Under the pieces are notes generated by a model. That model did not search any database and had not been told where the DNA came from. It saw only the letters and a program-made list of their open reading frames with translations. From positions 62,001 through 126,000 of the forward strand of contig NZ_VEGP01000006.1 in assembly GCF_007679495.1 (NCBI RefSeq): 64,000 nt of DNA, given 5' to 3'. The position numbers were made by a program, and so were the translations under genes. Of this stretch, positions 16,137 through 24,418 are shown in pieces; position 1 is the first letter of the stretch, and the number at the start of each line of letters is the position of its first letter. The stretch comes from Paenibacillus sp. 32O-W (GTDB lineage Bacteria; Bacillota; Bacilli; Paenibacillales; NBRC-103111).

Positions 16137-17615
16137 TTAAAGGATGATTGCGATCAAACCGCCAGAGCCTTCATTAATGATCCGGCCCAAAGTTTCCTGC
16201 AGTTTATAACGCGCATTATCCGGCATCATCGCCAATTTTCCTTGAATTCCTTCGCGTACGATGGAATGCAGCGACCGTCCAAAAATATCGGATTCCCATA
16301 TCTTGAGCGGATTTTCCTCGAAATCCTGCATCAGGTAGCGCACCAATTCTTCGCTTTGCTTCTCGGTGCCGATGATCGGCGAGAATTCGGATTCCACGTC
16401 TACCCGAATCATGTGAATGGATGGCGCCGTTGCCCTCAGCCGAACACCGAAGCGAGAGCCCTGACGGATCAATTCGGGTTCGTCAAGCGCCATTTCCGCA
16501 AGAGTCGGCGGAGCGATGCCGTAGCCTGTAGTCTTCACCATTTCCAACGCTTCCGCAAATTGGTCATACTCCCTCTTCGCATGAGTGAATTCCTGCATCA
16601 ATTGCAGCAGATGATCTTTGCCGCGGATTTCCACCCCGACGACTTCCATCAATATTTTGTCATATAATTCGTCCGGAGCGTACAAGTCGATCTCGGCGAC
16701 GCCCTGACCCATGTTCATTCCGGCCAAAGCCGCCCTGTCAATAAAGTCATATTCCGAGAATTGCCCCACGACCCGGTCTACATCCCGCAGCCTGCGGATG
16801 TCCTGTACAGTCTCTCTGACCGAGCTCTCAAAGCTGGTGCGCAGCCAATGGTTTTCCTTCAGAACCATGACCCAGCTGGGCAGGTTGACGTTCACTTCGT
16901 GAACAGGGAATTCGTAGAGCACCTCGCGAAGAACGGACATACATTCTTCTTCGCCCATTGTCGCTACACTCATCGCCATAACCGGGATATCGTATTTGGC
17001 AGCCAATTCATGACGAAGCTCCTGTGCGGAATCACTGTATGGTTTCATCGTATTGATGATCAGGATGAACGGTTTGCCGACTTCCTTCAGCTCGGCGACG
17101 ACCCTTTCCTCGGCCTCTACATAGGAGGAACGTGGAATTTCCGAAATGCTGCCGTCCGTTGTAATGACAACCCCGAGTGTGGAATGCTCTTGAATGACCT
17201 TGCGCGTGCCGATCTCGGCCGCTTCCTGGAACGGAATCGGATCGTCGAACCATGGGGTCGAAATCATTCTCGGGCCGTTCTCATCCTCGTATCCCTTGGC
17301 CCCTTCCACCGCATAACCGACGCAATCCACCAGGCGCACATTGACGTTTAACCCTTCCGTCACGGTGATTTGCACCGCATTGTTAGGAACGAACTTCGGC
17401 TCCGTCGTCATAATGGTTCTTCCAGCGGCGCTTTGCGGCAGCTCATCCGTCGCGCGCACACGGTCCGCCTCATTGCGAATATTTGGCAATACTCCTGCTT
17501 CCATAAACCGCTTGATGAATGTTGATTTCCCAGTGCGGACCGCTCCCACGACTCCTAGGTAGATGTCACCGCCGGTTCGTTCCGCGATGTCCTTAAAAAT
17601 ATCGATTTTCTCCAA
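16137..17615 (-). CDS. spoIVA: Stage IV sporulation protein A, spore coat morphogenetic ATPase
   Basis: Self-assembles with ATP hydrolysis into the basement layer of the coat on the outer forespore membrane. 492 aa, same length as B. subtilis SpoIVA. Walker A is GAVRTGKST (residues 24-32), followed by a GTPase-like domain (VDCVGYAVEG, ILIINTMKPYSD); the C-terminal part carries the conserved region ending GSGGLIAIIL used in membrane anchoring. The start is TTG 17613-17615, with GGAGGGG upstream; MEKIDIFKDIAERTGGDIYL matches the family start. A sigma-E-like promoter lies upstream. Confidence 0.97.
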   Translation of the reverse strand: MEKIDIFKDIAERTGGDIYLGVVGAVRTGKSTFIKRFMEAGVLPNIRNEADRVRATDELPQSAAGRTIMTTEPKFVPNNAVQITVTEGLNVNVRLVDCVGYAVEGAKGYEDENGPRMISTPWFDDPIPFQEAAEIGTRKVIQEHSTLGVVITTDGSISEIPRSSYVEAEERVVAELKEVGKPFILIINTMKPYSDSAQELRHELAAKYDIPVMAMSVATMGEEECMSVLREVLYEFPVHEVNVNLPSWVMVLKENHWLRTSFESSVRETVQDIRRLRDVDRVVGQFSEYDFIDRAALAGMNMGQGVAEIDLYAPDELYDKILMEVVGVEIRGKDHLLQLMQEFTHAKREYDQFAEALEMVKTTGYGIAPPTLAEMALDEPELIRQGSRFGVRLRATAPSIHMIRVDVESEFSPIIGTEKQSEELVRYLMQDFEENPLKIWESDIFGRSLHSIVREGIQGKLAMMPDNARYKLQETLGRIINEGSGGLIAIIL

Positions 17616-17660
17616 AAAGATCCCCTCCTACAAGGTTTATTGACGAAGCACGCGCTTTGG

Positions 17661-17692
17661 ACGAACCGGAGAACGTTCCCGGATCGGTTCGT
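17661..17692 (-). promoter_or_regulatory. Hairpin in the spoIVA leader
   Basis: Perfect 8-bp arms ACGAACCG/CGGTTCGT with a 16-base loop containing the palindrome GAACGTTC. It would be transcribed in the leader, about 30-60 bases after the predicted start site. Role unknown. Confidence 0.5.
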
Positions 17693-17728
17693 GTGCGGCC
17701 ACACTCGTACATACATTGGACTAGTACT

Positions 17729-17756
17729 ACTATATGTACAGGTTTATGGATTATGA
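17729..17756 (-). promoter_or_regulatory. Sigma-E-like promoter of spoIVA
   Basis: TCATAAT (17750-17756) and CATATAGT (17729-17736) separated by 13 bases resemble the mother-cell sigma-E pattern; B. subtilis spoIVA is known to be sigma-E dependent. Confidence 0.6.
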
Positions 17757-17863
17757 CAACATTTAACCCCCTCGCTTCCTTTTCCTAAGGAGTTTTCGAC
17801 CAACCCCCAATAAAAGAAGGCTACTTCTATCATATATGTGAGAGAGCAACAGGTTATTCTACA

Positions 17864-17902
17864 AAAAAAACTCTATAGTCATAGATCAATGACCATAGAG
17901 TT
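17864..17902 (-). terminator. Terminator of the yphF-like gene
   Basis: Long stem AACTCTATGGTCAT/ATGACTATAGAGTT (one G-U) with a six-base loop, followed by T on the minus strand. Rest of 17616-17958 holds only the spoIVA control region. Confidence 0.9.
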
Positions 17903-17958
17903 TATCGGAGCTTGGATTAAGCAGTTCGCGTAACAGCTTGCCTCTCTCAAATCGGCAT

Positions 17959-18726
17959 TCAGCTCTGTCCGAAAGAGTTTACCAATTTGGGCATACCGTC
18001 AATCCATTTATAAGGTAGGGACCACGCCGGCACAAACAAGGATTCCGCAACAAGAATTTCGCGCAGATCCGTATCGGGACCGATCGTTTCCGAACCTTTC
18101 TTTTCCATTACCTTCATTATATCGAGTGCATAATCAATATAGACGTCACCCGTATCTTCCACCAAAACAGGAAGCGTCTGGCCGGAATTCGGGCTCTGGA
18201 TCACCGGCTTCTTCATCCGTAACTGCTCAAAATCGAGCAAATAGACGCCTTCCGCAACCTTCTCCCCCTTAGGGAGCTTTCCCTGCTTGTCCCTATAAGC
18301 GAATACTTCTCGCTGAATATCCACCATTTGCTGATACAGGGGCAGATCCATCAGCTTCACCTTGGGCTCTGTTTCAACATCCACCAGAACGTAGATGGCG
18401 GTTCCTCCGTTCTCGAACGAATTCGTCGGAACCATGCTCAGCAGGTTGGACTGAGTCAGTTTGTTGAAATCAATGAAATACTTTTCGTATATTGGCGTAT
18501 CGCTTTCCTTATTTTTGATAGGCAGTACTCCGGTTCTTTCTTTATACTGGTCAACGGCATTCTGCACAATGACAATAAATTCCCCCGAGGCCGGAGCATT
18601 CCGCTTCTTCACCTCGCCGGAATACATGCAGCCGCTAAGCAGCATAACCGTCAGTATCAGCATCAGACCGGTTAACGGCTGCCTCCAGCGTCTAGACCAA
18701 CGCAAGTCAGCTATCATCTCATTCAT
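17959..18726 (-). CDS. Lipoprotein, YphF-like
   Basis: 255 aa. A signal peptide with hydrophobic LTGLMLILTVMLL ends in the lipobox LSGC (Cys33), so the mature protein should be lipid-anchored outside the membrane. The rest is soluble, with two similar halves, each with a QxxVDxYxxxxGxLP-like pattern (residues 56-68 and 133-152), suggesting an internal repeat. Position next to spoIVA equals yphF of B. subtilis, a lipoprotein of unknown role. Overlaps the ferredoxin gene upstream by eight bases. Confidence 0.75.
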   Translation of the reverse strand: MNEMIADLRWSRRWRQPLTGLMLILTVMLLSGCMYSGEVKKRNAPASGEFIVIVQNAVDQYKERTGVLPIKNKESDTPIYEKYFIDFNKLTQSNLLSMVPTNSFENGGTAIYVLVDVETEPKVKLMDLPLYQQMVDIQREVFAYRDKQGKLPKGEKVAEGVYLLDFEQLRMKKPVIQSPNSGQTLPVLVEDTGDVYIDYALDIMKVMEKKGSETIGPDTDLREILVAESLFVPAWSLPYKWIDGMPKLVNSFGQS

Positions 18727-19078
18727 CCTTTCCGGGCACGTTCAGCCCGTCCTCCTCCTGCCTCTCGGCTAACAGCTTGCGAACCGCTGCCTTGAGCGGA
18801 TCCTCCGGGATATGAACCTCTACATTCCCGGCTACTCTAGCCTGACATGCCAGTCGGAATCCATCCCCAATCAGGGAGCCAAGCTTCTGCTTCTCGTTCA
18901 GGTTAGCAGGGGTAAGCCCAGACTGGTCCGGCACCTTGACTTTGCACATCAGGCAGGCGGCTCTTCCGCCGCAGCGTGTGCGTATATGGGCCTTGGCCCT
19001 GCGGCCCGCCTCCAGCAAAGTCGTTCCTGGACGAACGTTAATCTGCCTCTCATCAGGCCAAAACCGTACCTCGTTCAT
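18719..19078 (-). CDS. 2Fe-2S ferredoxin-type protein (first copy)
   Basis: 119 aa plant-type ferredoxin fold. The cluster ligands are visible as C36, C42, C45 (CGGRAACLMC) and C78 (RLACQARV), the usual CX5CX2C...C pattern. A C-terminal extension after residue 90 is charged and ends in GKDE. It overlaps the yphF-like lipoprotein gene by eight bases, so the two are translated together. A second ferredoxin gene lies 0.9 kb upstream. Partner enzymes are not evident; an electron carrier role is inferred from the fold. Confidence 0.9.
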   Translation of the reverse strand: MNEVRFWPDERQINVRPGTTLLEAGRRAKAHIRTRCGGRAACLMCKVKVPDQSGLTPANLNEKQKLGSLIGDGFRLACQARVAGNVEVHIPEDPLKAAVRKLLAERQEEDGLNVPGKDE

Positions 19079-19151
19079 CCTATCTTCCTTTCCCGGCTTT
19101 ATGCGACGGCATATTCCTGCCGAGCTTATCGGAGTGGATATTACCTTATTT

Positions 19152-19733
19152 TCAAACTTCTGTCAAACGGCTGATTTGCTCAACAACGGACGGAGTCAAC
19201 CGATTATCTTCCACAATACGTTCCAAGGCGGGAAAGTATTGATCGGGAGCCTGCTTCATTCTCGCGGCAATTGGCTCATACCGATCCTCCCTCGCCCGGA
19301 GGACGTTAAAGACCAGCTCATGAGCCAGCGGCATCAAACGTACCTTACATCCGCCCAAGCCAACCTCCGGGCTGTAAGGAAACAAAGCGCCTACATTGAC
19401 ATGATAGCTGCCGGCAGCGGTTAAAATCCGAAAATCCGAGACCAGCTCTAGCGGCATGCCCGCGATATGGAAGTGAGCAAGCCGGGAGGAATAAATTTCC
19501 GTCTCACTCGGCCCAAGCTTGTCCGTCGCGAAATCGTTAAGCAGAGAATAAATCTCCTCCGCATCCTTCGAATCTGTGTATACATCAATATCTCTGGGCT
19601 GCCGCGATAAATCGACTCCCTGCAGCAGAAGTCCGCTGCTTCCTCCAAGCAGCCACACGGTGTCGTGGCGGGCTTCCTTCAGCTTCCCGGCCATAACTCT
19701 GATCGCGTATTCTACATTATCGTCAAGCTTCAT
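19152..19733 (-). CDS. Nucleotidyltransferase-like protein
   Basis: 193 aa. The N-terminus reads TVWLLGGSSGLLLQGVDLSRQPRDIDVYTDS, which is the GGS...DxD signature of the nucleotidyltransferase superfamily (as in antitoxin/toxin AbiEii-like and aminoglycoside nucleotidyltransferase-like folds). The C-terminal half is helical with LMPLAHELVFNVLRAREDRYEPI. No partner antitoxin is adjacent. It is framed by two ferredoxin genes in the same direction. Substrate unknown; enzymatic activity is not assured. Confidence 0.72.
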   Translation of the reverse strand: MKLDDNVEYAIRVMAGKLKEARHDTVWLLGGSSGLLLQGVDLSRQPRDIDVYTDSKDAEEIYSLLNDFATDKLGPSETEIYSSRLAHFHIAGMPLELVSDFRILTAAGSYHVNVGALFPYSPEVGLGGCKVRLMPLAHELVFNVLRAREDRYEPIAARMKQAPDQYFPALERIVEDNRLTPSVVEQISRLTEV

Positions 19734-19774
19734 CGTATACCGCGCCTTCCGGTCTAATCTCCAAACTAAACTTC

Positions 19775-19906
19775 TCAGCAGATTCTTACGATGTTAGACA
19801 GTATAACCATCTCATCTATAGGTTTCCATTCTTTATTCCGCACCTGCAGCTGAAAAGTGAAATGACCGGGGTCTTTCAGCAAGAGCCCGGGTTCGATTTC
19901 AATCAT
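19775..19906 (-). CDS. Possible 43-aa protein or gene remnant
   Basis: An ATG-started frame, MIEIEPGLLLKDPGHF onward to IVRIC, with codon use like its neighbours, in the gap between the second ferredoxin and the nucleotidyltransferase-like gene. It lacks a Shine-Dalgarno and is preceded at once by a stop codon, so it may be a remnant or chance. No homologue recognised. Confidence 0.25.
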   Translation of the reverse strand: MIEIEPGLLLKDPGHFTFQLQVRNKEWKPIDEMVILSNIVRIC

Positions 19907-19964
19907 TCAAAATAGGTGGGGTCCGGCGGGATCGGATTTCTCCTCCGTTTCCTAGTGCGGACTT

Positions 19965-20258
19965 CTAGAAATAGGTCTTGTTGGTGGCCTTAATCGGTCC
20001 GATTTCTTTAATTCTGGCCTGACAGCCGAGGCGGAACCCCTCATCGAATTCCTCCGGATCCAGACGGGCAATTTCCGCTTCCGTAGGTTCCTCGAGTAAT
20101 TCCATTCCTTGCGAAATGTAGCACCTGCAGCGGGCACAAGTCCCCCTTGTACAGGAAAATCCCCAGTCTACATTATTTTTAAGGGCCAGTTCAAGAATGG
20201 ACAGGCCCGTTTCAGGTTGTACCGTTTTCTTCCCAAAGCGGCCCACAAGCTCGAGCAT
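19965..20258 (-). CDS. 2Fe-2S ferredoxin-type protein (second copy)
   Basis: 97 aa. Start at ATG 20256-20258, MLELVGRFGKKTVQPETG, ten bases after GGAGG; the longer frame upstream overlaps the DUF2768 gene and is not used. Cluster ligands C36, C41, C44 (CTRGTCARC) and C79 (RLGCQARI) give CX4CX2C...C. It is only distantly similar to the other copy at 18719-19078, so this is not a recent duplication. It follows the small membrane protein gene by 23 bases. Confidence 0.9.
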   Translation of the reverse strand: MLELVGRFGKKTVQPETGLSILELALKNNVDWGFSCTRGTCARCRCYISQGMELLEEPTEAEIARLDPEEFDEGFRLGCQARIKEIGPIKATNKTYF

Positions 20259-20281
20259 TCTTCGATTACCTCCAATGTCAG

Positions 20282-20461
20282 TTAAATCATGGAAAGCAGC
20301 ATGTACAGCAAAATCGGAACAAAAAGAAGAAACGCAATAAGAGAAAGGATAAATCGGACAAAGCCTTTGGTTTTTTGTCTGGCATACGTAATCAGCACGG
20401 TAGCGACCAGCATCAAGCCCATCGCAACGAACGATGCCCACATTTTATCCAAACTGCTCAA
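20282..20461 (-). CDS. DUF2768 small membrane protein, YphE-like
   Basis: 59 aa starting at TTG 20459-20461 (MSSLDKMWASFVAMGLM), ten bases after AGAGAGG. Two hydrophobic helices (about residues 9-25 and 35-58) separated by the basic loop ARQKTKGFVR. B. subtilis YphE, of the same size and with the same SALDKMW-type start, lies at the same place between gpsA and spoIVA. The more obvious ATG six codons in would remove the conserved start. Role unknown. Confidence 0.8.
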   Translation of the reverse strand: MSSLDKMWASFVAMGLMLVATVLITYARQKTKGFVRFILSLIAFLLFVPILLYMLLSMI

Positions 20462-20500
20462 GATTTGATAACCTCTCTTTCCAAAATCCGCATCTTATGT

Positions 20501-20530
20501 ATTATATCATTCTGCTAATTGTTTTTGTAA
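20501..20530 (-). promoter_or_regulatory. Candidate promoter of the yphE-like/ferredoxin genes
   Basis: TTACAA (20525-20530), 18-base spacer ending in TGA, TATAAT (20501-20506): an extended -10 type promoter 40 bases before the TTG start. Confidence 0.6.
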
Positions 20531-20642
20531 TCCGGTCTAACCAACAAATCGGTGACAATTGTGTGGACATCCAAGCTGTATACACGGCAGGGAAAATAAG
20601 AGCTCTTCGATTCCATGAGATTTAATAGCCCTGTTATTCCGC

Positions 20643-20672
20643 AAAAAATAAAGGACCGATTTCTCGGCCCCT
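20643..20672 (-). terminator. Terminator of the spoVIF-like gene
   Basis: Stem AGGGGCCGA/TCGGTCCT with G-U pairs (20652-20672) and a T-rich tail on the minus strand. Confidence 0.75.
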
Positions 20673-20687
20673 ATTCCTCAATCAAGA

Positions 20688-20966
20688 TTATTTTTTGGAT
20701 ATCATTTTCATCAATTGCTCCAGGCTGTTCGGATTCACTTTGCTGCTTTTTACCGCTTGAATAATATCATTCATAGTGGATTCCGACACTTTCACATTGA
20801 CCAGAGACGATACTTGGCGGATCAACTGCCGGAGCTGCTCTTCGCTCTGCAAGGTGGACGGCTTCACTCCACTGGCCAGCTTCTGAATATCTCTCTCGGA
20901 AATGGATTTTCCGGTCTTGTTCTTGACCACGTTCAATATGTCTTTGGGGCTTTGTTTGCCGCTCAT
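20688..20966 (-). CDS. Stage VI sporulation protein F-like
   Basis: 92 aa, helical, no membrane segment. The pattern NVVKNKTGKSISERDIQKLA ... LRQLIRQVSSLVNVKVSE ... IIQAVKSSKVNPNSLEQLMKMI resembles SpoVIF of Bacillus, a forespore/coat-associated protein needed for late coat assembly. Ends in a Lys pair like its relatives. Own terminator; it follows gpsA by 83 bases and may be separately expressed during sporulation. Assignment rests on pattern recall, not a search. Confidence 0.72.
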   Translation of the reverse strand: MSGKQSPKDILNVVKNKTGKSISERDIQKLASGVKPSTLQSEEQLRQLIRQVSSLVNVKVSESTMNDIIQAVKSSKVNPNSLEQLMKMISKK

Positions 20967-21049
20967 CCTTTTCCCTCCCTTAGTCCAGTCTTCGTTGCAC
21001 TAAGGTATAATATGTACGAAAAGCGGCAAATGTGTAGGCGGGGTACTAT

Positions 21050-22093
21050 CTAATTCCAGCGAAGGTGTCCGCTCTGCGCCACTTCTTCCATTTCATGCGT
21101 TGGAACGCGGCCCATTAAATCCTCTACCGCATCTTTAGCCTGTTTGCCATTGAACAATACCTCATACAAAGCTGCCGTAATCGGCATCTCGACCTGGTAT
21201 TTGCCGGATAGTGCGTAAGCGGCCTTGGTTGTCTTCACGCCTTCGACGACCATTCCCATAGTTTCCAGTACTTCTTCCAGAGCGGCTCCCTGTCCAAGCA
21301 TATGGCCCGCGCGCCAATTCCGGCTGTGCCGGCTGGTGCAGGTGACGATCAAGTCGCCGACACCCGCCAGACCGGCGAACGTGAGAGGACTGGCACCCAT
21401 CGCCGCGCCGAGCCGAGCGATCTCTGCCAACCCGCGGGTCATCAGCGCTGCCTTGGCATTGTCCCCAAAGCCGAGGCCATCCGACATCCCTGCTCCGAGA
21501 GCAATGATATTCTTCAGAGCGCCGCCGATTTCCACGCCGCTGACATCCGGATTCGTATAAACGCGAAAATACGAGTTATTCAGCAAATCTTGAGCCGCAT
21601 ATGCGGTCTCCAGACATTGAGCGGCCACTACCACGGTTGTAGGGCTCTTCTGAACCACTTCCTCGGCATGACTCGGACCGGACAATACGACAATTCGGTC
21701 ATGGTCGTATTCCGGCAGCTCCTCGCTGATGACAGTGGACATGCGCTTGAGCGAATCCGCTTCGAAGCCTTTGGTTGCATGAATTAATAATGAATCGGGA
21801 CGAAGCCAAGGACGGATTTGACGAACAACCTCCCGCATGCCATGCGAAGGCGAGACCACAAGAACAGCCCGCGAATCCCGGACCGCCTCTTCGATGGAGG
21901 TAGTGGCTGTAATATTGTCAGGCAGCACGGTATCCTTCAGAAACCGGCTGTTGCGATGAGTCCGGTTGATTTCCTCCGCCTGCTGTCCGGACCGGGTCCA
22001 CAGGACGACCTCGTGGTTATTCGAAGCCAGAACCGTTGCAAGCGCCGTTCCCCAGCTTCCGGCTACAAGGACCGTTGTTTTGCTTTTTCCCAT
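21050..22093 (-). CDS. gpsA: Glycerol-3-phosphate dehydrogenase [NAD(P)+]
   Basis: Reduces dihydroxyacetone phosphate to sn-glycerol-3-phosphate for phospholipid synthesis. 347 aa from ATG 22091-22093, with AGGAG upstream; a longer upstream frame runs into plsY and is rejected. KNIIALGAGMSDGL and the catalytic-lysine region are intact, as is SRNWRAGHMLGQG. The dinucleotide loop reads VLVAGSWGTAL: the first Gly of the usual GAGSWG motif is Val. Follows plsY by 35 bases, giving der-plsY-gpsA. Confidence 0.96.
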   Translation of the reverse strand: MGKSKTTVLVAGSWGTALATVLASNNHEVVLWTRSGQQAEEINRTHRNSRFLKDTVLPDNITATTSIEEAVRDSRAVLVVSPSHGMREVVRQIRPWLRPDSLLIHATKGFEADSLKRMSTVISEELPEYDHDRIVVLSGPSHAEEVVQKSPTTVVVAAQCLETAYAAQDLLNNSYFRVYTNPDVSGVEIGGALKNIIALGAGMSDGLGFGDNAKAALMTRGLAEIARLGAAMGASPLTFAGLAGVGDLIVTCTSRHSRNWRAGHMLGQGAALEEVLETMGMVVEGVKTTKAAYALSGKYQVEMPITAALYEVLFNGKQAKDAVEDLMGRVPTHEMEEVAQSGHLRWN

Positions 22094-22128
22094 CGTATTC
22101 CTGCTCCTTCCTTCACGATCCCAGCGGA

Positions 22129-22722
22129 TCATCGTTTGCTTCCCAGCTTGTTCTCCTGTCCGCGAATCAGCTTCATAATATTCGTCCGGTGACGGACAAA
22201 GGAAAATACGGCAATAAGCAAGCTGCCGATCAATACCGGTAGAGGTTCTCCCATTATCCATATAGAAATAGGAAGTAGGCCAGTAAAAATAAGAGAACCC
22301 AACGATACGTACCTTGTTATGAATATAGAGCCGATGGCAATAATACCGGCAAACAGAGCGGGCAGGAAGCAGAGGGTCGCCGTCACGCCGATAGCGGTCG
22401 CTATCCCTTTGCCCCCTTTAAAGCCGAAATATACCGGCCAGTTATGCCCTGCAATAACGGAAAGTCCGGCCCATACCGGCACCCAATCGTTTTCTCCTCC
22501 GAGCCATCGTCCTATCCATACTGCGGCGATTCCTTTAATCACATCCAGAGCAAGCACAGCGATGGCCGGTCCCTTGCCCAATATTCTCAAAGTATTGGTT
22601 GCCCCGGCGTTACCGCTTCCATGCTTGCGGATATCGATTCCCTTCAGCAGCTTCCCCGCAAGAAAGCTGAAGCTGATGGAACCAAGAAGATAACTGATAA
22701 TCAATGCTGCAAAAACTTGCAC
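22129..22722 (-). CDS. plsY: Acyl-phosphate:glycerol-3-phosphate acyltransferase PlsY
   Basis: First acylation of glycerol-3-phosphate in phospholipid synthesis, using acyl-phosphate. 197 aa with five or so membrane helices. The three cytoplasmic motifs are present: GSGNAGATN, the GFKGGKGIATAIG phosphate loop, and the third with RHRTN near the end. GTG start at 22720-22722 behind AAGGGGGAG. Placed directly upstream of gpsA, which makes its substrate. Confidence 0.95.
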   Translation of the reverse strand: MQVFAALIISYLLGSISFSFLAGKLLKGIDIRKHGSGNAGATNTLRILGKGPAIAVLALDVIKGIAAVWIGRWLGGENDWVPVWAGLSVIAGHNWPVYFGFKGGKGIATAIGVTATLCFLPALFAGIIAIGSIFITRYVSLGSLIFTGLLPISIWIMGEPLPVLIGSLLIAVFSFVRHRTNIMKLIRGQENKLGSKR

Positions 22723-22740
22723 TCGCGCTCCCCCTTAACC

Positions 22741-24063
22741 TTATTCATCCGAAGACTTTTTGCGAGTAATGATTCGTACCGGAGTCCCCTCGAAGTTAAA
22801 CGACCCCCGTATTTTGTTCTCCAAATACCGCTCATAGGAAAAATGCATCAATTCGGGGTTGTTAACGAATATAACGAAAGTGGGAGGCTTGACAGCTACT
22901 TGAGTCACATAATTGATTCGCAGTCTTTTGCCTTTGTCGGTTGGCGGCGGATTAATCGCTACGGCATCCATAATGACATCATTCAACAGGTGCGTCGTTA
23001 TGCGTGCCGCATGATTCTCAGCCACCTCAGACACAACCGGCATCAGCCTGTTCAGCCTCTGCTTCGTCTTCGCCGAAACGAAAAGCACCGGCGCATAAGG
23101 CATGAACAAAAAATGATCTCTTATTTTTTGCGTAAACTGCTGTGTAGATTTGTCGTCTTTCTCAATCGCATCCCACTTGTTGACAACGAAGATGCTGGCC
23201 TTGCCGGCCTCATGGGCGTACCCGGCAATATGCTTATCCTGCTCGATTATTCCCTCCTCCGCGTTAATGACAATCAGAGCCACGTCAGCGCGTTCTATCG
23301 CCTTCATCGCCCTCATGACGCTGTATTTCTCCGTTGTTTCATATACCTTGCCCCGCTTGCGCATTCCGGCCGTATCGATCAGCACATACTGCTGTCCGTC
23401 TTTCTCGAACGGGGTATCTATCGCATCGCGAGTCGTCCCGGCGACATCGCTGACAATGACCCTTTCTTCACCCAATATGGCATTAACCAGAGAAGATTTG
23501 CCGACGTTGGGGCGGCCGATCAAAGCAACCTTGATAACCTCATCGCCATAAGGATCCTCCGTCTCCGGGGGAAAATGTCGGGCTGCGGCTTCCAGCATGT
23601 CTCCCAATCCCAACCCGTGAGCACCCGAGATGGCAATCGGATCGCCGAAGCCCAGGCTGTAAAACTCATAAATGAGCTCCTGTCTCTGGATATTGTCCAC
23701 TTTATTAACGGCCAGCACAACCGGCTTGCCCGATTTGAACAGGATGCGCGCGATTTCTTCATCGTCCGGCGTGACGCCTGCCTTGCCGTCCACCATGAAC
23801 AGAATGACATCGGCCTCTTCTATCGCTAATTCGGCTTGAACCCGCACCGATCTAAGGATCGAATCTTCTCCATCCAATTCTATACCGCCGGTATCGATGA
23901 CATTAAAGGATGTTCCGAGCCATTCACCGGTTCCGTATAGCCTGTCTCTTGTAATCCCGGGTTTATCTTCCACGATGGCCATCCGGTCGCCCACGATCCA
24001 ATTGAAGATCGTTGACTTGCCGACATTGGGACGGCCAACGATGGCAATAACGGGTTTTGCCAT
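22741..24063 (-). CDS. der: Ribosome assembly GTPase Der (EngA)
   Basis: Essential GTPase for 50S subunit maturation with two tandem G domains and a KH-like C-terminal domain. 440 aa from ATG 24061-24063 ([17 protein letters not shown]). First P-loop GRPNVGKST and switch DTGG; NKVD. Second P-loop [18 protein letters not shown] and NKWD. Final part ends in basic TRKKSSDE. Upstream GTG and the AGGGA spacing favour the chosen ATG. Conserved neighbour of plsY/gpsA in Bacillus. Confidence 0.97.
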   Translation of the reverse strand: MAKPVIAIVGRPNVGKSTIFNWIVGDRMAIVEDKPGITRDRLYGTGEWLGTSFNVIDTGGIELDGEDSILRSVRVQAELAIEEADVILFMVDGKAGVTPDDEEIARILFKSGKPVVLAVNKVDNIQRQELIYEFYSLGFGDPIAISGAHGLGLGDMLEAAARHFPPETEDPYGDEVIKVALIGRPNVGKSSLVNAILGEERVIVSDVAGTTRDAIDTPFEKDGQQYVLIDTAGMRKRGKVYETTEKYSVMRAMKAIERADVALIVINAEEGIIEQDKHIAGYAHEAGKASIFVVNKWDAIEKDDKSTQQFTQKIRDHFLFMPYAPVLFVSAKTKQRLNRLMPVVSEVAENHAARITTHLLNDVIMDAVAINPPPTDKGKRLRINYVTQVAVKPPTFVIFVNNPELMHFSYERYLENKIRGSFNFEGTPVRIITRKKSSDE

Positions 24064-24141
24064 TCCATCCACTCCCTATACTCCATGCTTACTCTTTTTT
24101 ATCCATTCTCCATCATAGCAAAAATGCTTATAAATGGCTAA

Positions 24142-24327
24142 TTAATGTTTAACGATGATCATCGTCCCGTTCTCTAAATCATGGGCCATGGCATCCAGTA
24201 TTTTCTCCAGCTTGAAGGCTACCGTCTGCAGCTCCTCTTTATTTTCCGTAATAAATAAAGGGGCTCCGCCCGCGTTGACCTTGTCTTTGTGCATCGTTAT
24301 AATTGCCAGAATCGGCTTGATGTCCAT
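24142..24327 (-). CDS. Small partner of YIEGIA protein (capping-subunit type)
   Basis: 61 aa starting at MDIKPILAIITMHKDKV; several Met codons lie within nine codons upstream, so the start is uncertain. Conserved-looking NAGGAPLFITENKEELQTVAFKLEKILDAMAHDL and the end TMIIVKH. This fits the small proteins usually encoded beside YIEGIA-domain membrane proteins in spore formers, named capping complex subunit in databases (recalled, not searched). The YIEGIA gene lies 91 bases further along at 24419; on the minus strand it is upstream of this gene. Confidence 0.7.
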   Translation of the reverse strand: MDIKPILAIITMHKDKVNAGGAPLFITENKEELQTVAFKLEKILDAMAHDLENGTMIIVKH

Positions 24328-24418
24328 CGTCTTCATCATCCTTTCCAACTAACCGGTGATGGCAGGCTTTCTTGTCTTTCTTCGTTTTTCCTGCTGTACT
24401 TGCCTCCGCAAATCCGGA

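Noticed and set aside
22444-23829. A 461-codon plus-strand open frame opposite der
   Set aside because: Antisense shadow of a GTPase gene with both P-loops; no ribosome site or motif of its own.
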